DNA of 28,913 nucleotides, taken from assembly GCA_934621485.1 (NCBI GenBank), contig CAKTUS010000029.1, positions 1 through 28,913 of the forward strand. Reading direction: 5' to 3'. The stretch's first letter is position 1. Each line of letters starts with the position of its first letter. Origin of the DNA: an uncultured Clostridia bacterium (GTDB lineage Bacteria; Bacillota; Clostridia; Christensenellales; Aristaeellaceae). The notes beneath the pieces were generated by a model. That model was given only the letters and a program-made list of their open reading frames with translations. It did no database searches and was not told the DNA's origin. Positions 24,463 to 28,913 of the stretch are shown piece by piece. The position numbers were made by a program, and so were the translations under genes.

Positions 24463-24520
24463 GCCTTGCGCGGCAAGGCTTTTCTTACGCGCTTTGACGC
24501 CAGGCAGGCTTTTGGGACGG
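24463..24520 (+). repeat. Dispersed repeat block 2, left copy
   Basis: The first 34 nt (24463-24496) match 27207-27240 with about four mismatches. The last 23 nt (24498-24520, ending cttttgggacgg) match 27290-27312 with three mismatches. The right copy is longer because about 50 nt separate its two parts. Confidence 0.7.
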
Positions 24521-24571
24521 CCCTGTTTCTGTTTTCCTTGAGTTTTGGAGCCAAAAAACCAAAGCAATTGT

Positions 24572-24628
24572 CTGACCCGCCTGGCATGACTCTCTTCTGA
24601 AAGCCACGAGGCGGGTCAGTGATTTTTA
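24572..24628 (+). terminator. Terminator-like hairpin between convergent operons
   Basis: Arms ctgacccgcct (24572-24582) and aggcgggtcag (24610-24620) are exact 11-nt complements. The T-rich tgattttt follows on the plus strand. It probably ends the importer operon and may also help stop the leftward btu transcript. Confidence 0.65.
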
Positions 24629-24731
24629 TATAAAGAAGCGTTCATGATTCGCTTCGTTGAGAATAGTATAGCAAGTATTTTTGAGCAAAGTATGAATAAT
24701 CCGGGAACCATTGGCAAATAAACCGGGAAGC

Positions 24732-25496
24732 TTAACGCCACTGCTCCAGCATATCGCGCATCCAGCCATAAACGTCCATACCGTACACGGTTTGCAGCTG
24801 CCGGGGAGTGAGTACGTCGGCGATAACGCCCTGCGCCGCGCAGCACCCCTGGTTCATCAAAATGGCGTGCGTGCCGTATTTGCGCGCCAGGCTGAGATCG
24901 TGCACAACGGAAAGAATGGCACGCCCCGGTTGACGGAGCCATTCCTGAAGCAGAGAAAACAGCTGCTTTTGGTACAACAAATCCAGGTGGTTGACCGGTT
25001 CGTCCAGGATGAGAATCTGCGGATCCTGCGCAAAAACCTGTGCCAGGAAGGCGCGCTGCAATTCGCCGCCGGACAGGGTGAGCACGCTGGCATGGCGCAG
25101 TTCTGTCAATCCTGTCAGCGCCAAAGCCTGCTCCACGCGCACCTTGTCGTCATCGGTACGGGCAGCCAGAAAGCCGGAGGCGTGGGCGTAACGGCCCAGC
25201 CCCACGATTTCTTCCACCGAATAGGCATAGCCTACGGCGTTTTTCTGCGCTAATACACCGATTTTACGGGCCAGCTGCGCCGTTTTGAACGAGCGAATAT
25301 TACGGCCCTCCAGCAAAACGTTCCCCGTATAGGGCACGCCCTGACAGACGGCCTCGATGAGCGTGGATTTCCCTGCGCCGTTAGGCCCTACCAGCATAAG
25401 CCATTGCCCTGCTGCCAGAGAAAAGGACAGGTGGTTTACCACCGTGTGCTGACCATAGCGCACGGTTACCCGTTCGGCCTTCAACATCCCATTCAC
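24732..25496 (-). CDS. btuD: Cobalamin/iron-chelate-type ABC transporter ATP-binding protein (BtuD/FecE family)
   Basis: This gene encodes 254 residues. Its start overlaps the permease stop by 4 nt. Walker A GPNGAGKST is at 37-45, LSGGELQR lies near 142-149, Walker B is ILILDEP, and HD is in VVHDLSLA. The Q-loop segment IGVLAQKNAVGYAYSVEEIVGLGR is typical of the FecE/BtuD/FhuC group. It energises import through the preceding permease. Vitamin B12 as substrate is inferred from the cobalamin riboswitch upstream of the binding-protein gene in the same leftward locus. Confidence 0.92.
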   Translation of the reverse strand: MNGMLKAERVTVRYGQHTVVNHLSFSLAAGQWLMLVGPNGAGKSTLIEAVCQGVPYTGNVLLEGRNIRSFKTAQLARKIGVLAQKNAVGYAYSVEEIVGLGRYAHASGFLAARTDDDKVRVEQALALTGLTELRHASVLTLSGGELQRAFLAQVFAQDPQILILDEPVNHLDLLYQKQLFSLLQEWLRQPGRAILSVVHDLSLARKYGTHAILMNQGCCAAQGVIADVLTPRQLQTVYGMDVYGWMRDMLEQWR

Positions 25497-26524
25497 CTTG
25501 CCTTTCGGGTTTGATAGAAAACGATAAAAAAGGCCGCCGCTCCCACCAGCGAGGTAACCACGCCGATGGACAGTTCGATGGGCCTGAGCAGCGTGCGGGC
25601 AACCAAATCAGCCAGCAGCAGAAAAATAGCGCCGGAAAACATGGCCGAAGGCAGCAGGCGTTTATGATTGGGCCCGGCCACCATGCGAGCCATATGCGGC
25701 ATGACCAGTCCCACAAAGCCAATGGAACCGCCGATAGAAACGCAGATGCCAATCAGCACGGATACCGCAATCAAAATCATCAGCTTGACCCGCCGCACGT
25801 TAACGCCGATATGGCGGGCATTTTCCTCGCCGATGGCAAAAGCGTTCAGCTCACGGGCATAGTGCAGAAGCAGGCCGCCGCACAGCAGCAGCGCCAAAGC
25901 CAGCATACCGGCGTGGCCGTAGTTGGTTCCGGCCAGGGAACCCATGGTCCAAAATGTAATGGAACGTACCTGGTCGTTGGCAAAGGAGAGAATCAGATTG
26001 ATGAGGCTGGACGCAAACATGGAAAAAATGACGCCGATGAGAATGATGCTGTTAGTAGAGAGGGAATGATCCAGGATATACGCCAGCGAAAGAATCAGCA
26101 TCAGGGACAAAAAAGCGAACGTCATGGCCAGCAGCATGGTTCCGCCATAGGCAGATCCGGGAATCTGAACGCCGGCAGCCAGGGCGATGACCGCGCCCAG
26201 CGAAGCCCCCGAGGACACGCCCAGCGTGGAGCCGTCGGCCAACGGGTTTCGCAAAAGCCCCTGCATGGCCGCGCCGCACAGGGATAGCGCCGCGCCTACC
26301 AGCGCCACGTTCAGCACGCGGGGAAGGCGCACGTTCAAAATGATGTTTTTGGAGATTCCGGCAGGCACTTCCAGCCCGCACAGGGTATTCCACATGGCCG
26401 TCAAGGTATCGTTCAGCGGAATGGACACGCTGCCTACGCAAATGCAAAGCAGCATGACAGCCGCCAGCGTCAGCGTAAACAAGCCGTATATTTGCCAGGA
26501 AGGACGCTTAAAAATGGCTTTCAT
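25493..26524 (-). CDS. btuC: Cobalamin/iron-chelate-type ABC transporter permease (BtuC/FecCD family)
   Basis: The start is ATG 26524 (MKAIFKRPSWQIYG) with AGAGG 5 nt upstream, giving 343 residues; a GTG two codons earlier is possible. The family landmarks are present: VRLPRVLNVALVGAALSLCGAAMQ, RNPLADGSTLGVSSGAS, and GGSIGFVGLVMPHMAR, where the coupling loop contacts the ATPase. About nine to ten membrane helices are seen, as in FecCD permeases that work as homodimers. It lies more than 900 nt downstream of the binding-protein gene, an unusual spacing for this system. Confidence 0.93.
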   Translation of the reverse strand: MKAIFKRPSWQIYGLFTLTLAAVMLLCICVGSVSIPLNDTLTAMWNTLCGLEVPAGISKNIILNVRLPRVLNVALVGAALSLCGAAMQGLLRNPLADGSTLGVSSGASLGAVIALAAGVQIPGSAYGGTMLLAMTFAFLSLMLILSLAYILDHSLSTNSIILIGVIFSMFASSLINLILSFANDQVRSITFWTMGSLAGTNYGHAGMLALALLLCGGLLLHYARELNAFAIGEENARHIGVNVRRVKLMILIAVSVLIGICVSIGGSIGFVGLVMPHMARMVAGPNHKRLLPSAMFSGAIFLLLADLVARTLLRPIELSIGVVTSLVGAAAFFIVFYQTRKAR

Positions 26525-26820
26525 TGGCACCTCTGATGAATTTTACACAAAAAAGGGGAAAAACGGAGTCATGCCCACCGGTTAAGCCGGAGGTTTAACT
26601 AAGCCCGGCAAGGGCATAAGAGAGGCAACTCACGCACGCTCTGAAAGGTTGCCTTTTGCACCACCTGCTCTACCGCTTCTTAAAGCAGTTGAATACTTCT
26701 TATTTGCATTGTTGCGCAGGATCTAATCAGGACAGGGTTTAACGAATCGTCTCATAAGCTTTCCCCTTTCCTGAATCCTCGCTCGAAGCGGGGGTTCAGA
26801 CTGTCGAAAAAACATGAGGC

Positions 26821-26874
26821 GTATCGGAGGGCCGCCCCTCCGATGTTCATTGCGAACCCGGCGGCGTGTACGTC
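26821..26874 (+). repeat. Dispersed repeat block 1, right copy
   Basis: It matches 24211-24260 in the same orientation. Here cggagg and cctccg form a small perfect inverted repeat around gccgcc, which is partly lost in the left copy. Confidence 0.7.
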
Positions 26875-27206
26875 GGCAGACATCCATAGCCCCTGTAAAA
26901 TCTCTCCGTAACGCAACGAAAGAAAACGTTTTCTCTCACGTTATAGGCTAAAAAACCAATCTGAGAGGCACAAAATTCCAGCGGTTTTGTGAGCTGTTTT
27001 TGCGATAGGCATTTTCAGCAACCTGATCCCTGCTGCGCAAGGCTCAGACTGCGCCCCCTTCAGGGGAGTTGTCAGAGGGGCTGCAGTCCCTCTGACGGTA
27101 TTCGTATCGACCGGCTTCACCGGTCGGGCGGGGCGTTTTCGGCGTAGCCAAAAACACTCCGTCAGTCTTTCGTCAGAAAAGATCGCCGTCAGGCGAGCTT
27201 TTTGGA

Positions 27207-27312
27207 GCCTTGCGCAGCAAGGTTTTCCTTACGTGCTTTGCCATCCGCAGGTGAGTAGGCAAAGCGCGCCTCTTGGATGAAAAAATCGCCGCCAGGTGAG
27301 CTTTTGGGACGG
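27207..27312 (+). repeat. Dispersed repeat block 2, right copy
   Basis: It contains the 34-nt unit at 27207-27240 and the 23-nt unit at 27290-27312, both found closer together in the left copy at 24463-24520. Confidence 0.7.
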
Positions 27313-27343
27313 TCTGCCCCTCTCAAGCGAGGGTCGTTTTGGA

Positions 27344-27384
27344 CAAAACGAGCCCTTTGCCTCGCCAGGCGGCAAAGGGCTCGT
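27344..27384 (-). terminator. Intrinsic terminator downstream of btuF
   Basis: Arms at 27348-27361 and 27371-27384 are exact 14-nt complements (acgagccctttgcc and its complement) with a 9-nt loop. On the minus strand the stem is followed by TTTTG. It lies 70 nt after the btuF stop, so most transcripts may end before btuCD. Confidence 0.75.
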
Positions 27385-27454
27385 CCATGCTGCGGACCTC
27401 CAACGCCGCTCCTTATGGGCAGGCGGAGAAGAAGCCGCAGCACACTACCTACCG

Positions 27455-28369
27455 TCAGGCAGCGGGAACTTCCTCTGCCTCCTCCTCGCTGTTCAGGAAG
27501 GTATACAGCTCTACCGCCGCATCCTTCAGCCGCGGACCGGGACGGGAAATAGCGTTGGAATCGGCGCTGTAAACCTTGCCGCTCTGAATGGCGCTCACAT
27601 CGCCCCAACCCTCACGGCTCATGATTTCTTCCACACCGGCATCGCCCATGCCGGCAATGGACACGATGTAGTCGGGATTGCGCTCAATGACCTGTTCTTC
27701 GCTGATGGCCTGCCAGCCGTCCAAATCAGCAAAGACATTGGTAACGCCGCACAGGGTGGCCAGTTCGTCCATAAAGGTGTTGCTGCCGGCCGTCCACAGG
27801 CCCCACTCAAGGGGAGAAACCTCAAAGTAGATGGTTTTGCCGTTCTGCTCGCTCTTGGCGGCAATGTCGTCAAAGGTGGCCTGCATATCGGCAATCACTG
27901 CCTCCGCTTCGGCGTCCTTGGCCATCAGCGCGCCAATCATGCGAATGGCTGTGTACACGCCCGCGATGTCGTCCGCATTGCTGATGACAACCTTCACGCC
28001 GTTTTCTTCCAGCTGCTTCACCTGATCCTCAGTTTGCGCCATGTCGCTCATCAGCACCACCTGCGGCTCCAGAGCCAGGATCTCTTCCAGGTTGGTTTCA
28101 GTGCCGGACTGAACGGCCGGCACATCCTGAATGGATTCCGGATAATCGCAATACTGGCCGCGGCCCACCAACGCATCCTCGCAGCCAATGGCGCACAGAA
28201 TTTCACAATCGGACGCCGTAAGCGCCACAATGCGGGTGGCGGGCTGATCGAGGGTGATTTCGCGGCCGTACATATCGGTTACGGTGATGACCGTATCCTG
28301 CGCAAGGGCGGCGGTTGTGCCAAGCAGCATCAGCATGGCAAGGAACAAGGCGACAAGTTTCTTGGACAT
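27455..28369 (-). CDS. btuF: Cobalamin-type ABC transporter substrate-binding protein (BtuF-like)
   Basis: This gene encodes 304 residues. ATG 28369 has AGGAGG about 9 nt upstream. A signal peptide (MSKKLVALFLAMLMLLG, cleavage near ALA-Q at 24) lacks any cysteine, so it is not a lipoprotein by sequence. The mature protein is a PBP-II/BtuF-like fold: TVTDMYGREITLDQPATRIVAL, then a long helix region with LEEILALEPQVVLMSD, and a second lobe with YFEVSPLEWGLWTAGSNTF. The extreme C-terminus is acidic (EEEAEEVPAA). The cobalamin riboswitch in its leader makes B12 or a cobamide precursor the likely ligand. Confidence 0.92.
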   Translation of the reverse strand: MSKKLVALFLAMLMLLGTTAALAQDTVITVTDMYGREITLDQPATRIVALTASDCEILCAIGCEDALVGRGQYCDYPESIQDVPAVQSGTETNLEEILALEPQVVLMSDMAQTEDQVKQLEENGVKVVISNADDIAGVYTAIRMIGALMAKDAEAEAVIADMQATFDDIAAKSEQNGKTIYFEVSPLEWGLWTAGSNTFMDELATLCGVTNVFADLDGWQAISEEQVIERNPDYIVSIAGMGDAGVEEIMSREGWGDVSAIQSGKVYSADSNAISRPGPRLKDAAVELYTFLNSEEEAEEVPAA

Positions 28370-28431
28370 TTTGGAATTCCTCCTGATGATTATTCAACAA
28401 ATGAATCAGCAAGAAGGCGCGCTTTTCATAC

Positions 28432-28460
28432 AAAAAAACGTGTCCCTCCCTGAGGAACAC
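28432..28460 (-). terminator. Leader terminator of the cobalamin riboswitch
   Basis: On the minus strand a 9-bp stem (28452-28460 with 28440-28448, one G-U pair) with a 3-nt loop is followed by a seven-T run at 28432-28438. It lies between the aptamer and the btuF start, so it is the likely expression platform: cobalamin binding should favour this terminator. Confidence 0.85.
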
Positions 28461-28529
28461 TAAACAGACCCCATGGCCTGACGCTATGGGCCCAATAGCA
28501 TATCCCACCCCCAGGGGAATGATGAGTCA

Positions 28530-28729
28530 CGGCATAAACAAGTCTCCCGGCTTGGCTTCATTCTACTTGCGCGCCTTCCCGCTTTTGGCAGTGGCTTCCT
28601 ACCAAGGCCAAAGCCCTGGTTCGCTTTCGTCAGCTCCACGGTTACTGGGATAGCCCGGAAATTGCATCCGATTCCTATGGCGCTTCTTCTATATGAAAAA
28701 GTGCCGCGCATCGCTGCGCAGATATGCCG
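28530..28729 (-). promoter_or_regulatory. Cobalamin riboswitch aptamer
   Basis: On the minus strand the closing stem P1 is visible as CGGCATA (28723-28729) pairing with TATGCCG (28530-28536), a span of 200 nt. Inside, in order, are a stem rich in GGC/GCC, AGGAATCGGATGCAATTTCC (the GGGAA-x-GGTG-AA-TCC element), CCCAGTAACCGTGG (the CCCGCNACTGT equivalent), GCCACTG, GGGAAGGC, and finally AGCCGGGAGACTTG (the AGxCxGGAGACCTG box). This order is diagnostic of the B12 riboswitch. Confidence 0.92.
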
Positions 28730-28749
28730 GCTATTCATTTGTCCTTTCT

Positions 28750-28778
28750 ATTATAGGCGCGCCAGCGTCTTCCGTCAA
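28750..28778 (-). promoter_or_regulatory. Promoter of the B12 uptake locus
   Basis: On the minus strand, TTGACG (28773-28778), a 17-nt spacer and a perfect TATAAT (28750-28755) lie just upstream of the riboswitch. The start point would be near 28743, about 14 nt before P1. Confidence 0.88.
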
Positions 28779-28879
28779 TCGGTTCCCGCAGCATTTCCTT
28801 TGTCGGGGAAGGCAAAACAGGCGAAGGACATACGAAACTGGGCAAATACCATCAAGGGGAAAAATGGAACCTCGTTTTG

Positions 28880-28907
28880 AACCTCTTAAACAAGAAAAAG
28901 AGGTTTT
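28880..28907 (+). terminator. Terminator-like hairpin near the right edge
   Basis: Arms aacctctt (28880-28887) and aagaggtt (28898-28905) form an 8-bp stem with a short T-run on the plus strand. Whatever it serves lies mostly outside the window. Direction is uncertain, because A-rich sequence also flanks it on the other strand. Confidence 0.45.
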
Positions 28908-28913
28908 GCCCCA

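Larger units (their letters stand above)
24134..24571. other. Non-coding stretch between convergent operons, with repeat fragments
   Basis: No credible gene is present; the short frames here are arginine- and proline-rich and lack ribosome sites. Two blocks (24211-24260 and 24463-24520) have related copies on the far side of btuCD. Confidence 0.6.
26531..27340. other. Repeat- and hairpin-rich non-coding DNA between btuF and btuC
   Basis: No gene is supported. Visible structures are a 12-bp hairpin with a 3-nt loop at 26772-26798, a 9-10-bp hairpin at 27071-27096, and a 7-bp hairpin at 27108-27126. The second copies of the two dispersed repeat blocks are also here, as is an internal repeat of the type cgccgtcaggcgagcttt (27183 on) and cgccgccaggtgagcttt (27287 on). 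No strong leftward promoter for btuC is seen; a TAAAAT lies about 25 nt before its start without a good -35. Confidence 0.6.

Noticed and set aside
26640..26760. Possible riboswitch or small gene ahead of btuC
   Set aside because: Several short frames and weak stems are present, but no known aptamer motif, ribosome site or consistent frame supports either reading.
27296..28453. Long plus-strand open frame (about 385 codons) opposite btuF
   Set aside because: It is the antisense of a clear BtuF gene, rich in His and Gln as mirror frames are, and has no ribosome site or family features.
28662..28880. 72-codon plus-strand frame at the right edge
   Set aside because: It runs antisense through the B12 promoter and the 5' part of the riboswitch, and has no ribosome site.
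1..28913. CRISPR arrays, tRNA or rRNA genes, prophage or toxin-antitoxin modules
   Set aside because: No regularly spaced repeats, no tRNA cloverleaf, no rRNA sequence and no phage or toxin genes were seen by eye on either strand.

Overview
The window looks like chromosomal DNA of an anaerobic, Gram-positive-type Clostridia member (Bacillota). The signs are AGGAGG-type ribosome sites, TTGACA/TATAAT-type promoters, a Bacillota-style CpsB/CpsC/CpsD tyrosine phosphoregulation module with an LCP-family protein, an EFR1-type ferredoxin-flavodoxin, and rho-independent terminators. A Christensenellales-like gut organism is my guess from overall flavour, not something the sequence proves.

Region 1 (1-12045, all leftward) is a polysaccharide assembly locus. 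A good sigma-A-type promoter (12017-12045) opens a leader of about 530 nt. It is followed by an LCP-family ligase, a secreted protein of unknown function, CpsC, CpsD (tyrosine-rich tail), CpsB (PHP phosphatase) and an initiating undecaprenyl-phosphate sugar transferase. After a gene-poor gap (5700-6038) the DNA becomes visibly more AT-rich and carries strain-variable genes: a GT2, a GT14-like enzyme, an acyltransferase broken at a G7 tract and followed by two different C-terminal tails, a GT-B enzyme, a GT-A-like protein, and a GT4 that runs off the left edge. No flippase or polymerase is visible, so the locus continues to the left.

Region 2 (12246-14197, leftward) holds an EFR1 ferredoxin and a cysteine-rich protein resembling U32-type proteins. 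A divergent promoter pair separates it from Region 3.

Region 3 (14266-24628, rightward) is a probable catabolic operon: an IclR regulator, an IlvD/Edd dehydratase with all three cluster cysteines, a FrdA/NadB-like flavoprotein, and a complete Dpp/Opp-type ABC importer (binding protein, two permeases, two ATPases). A hairpin and an internal terminator follow the binding-protein gene. The likely substrate is a hydroxylated organic or sugar acid, but it cannot be named from the sequence.

Region 4 (24732-28778, leftward) is a vitamin B12 uptake locus. A consensus promoter drives a cobalamin riboswitch (P1 pairing visible) with a leader terminator, then a BtuF-like binding protein with its own terminator. 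About 0.9 kb of hairpin- and repeat-rich non-coding DNA follows, and then BtuC- and BtuD-like genes. Related repeat fragments lie on both sides of btuCD.
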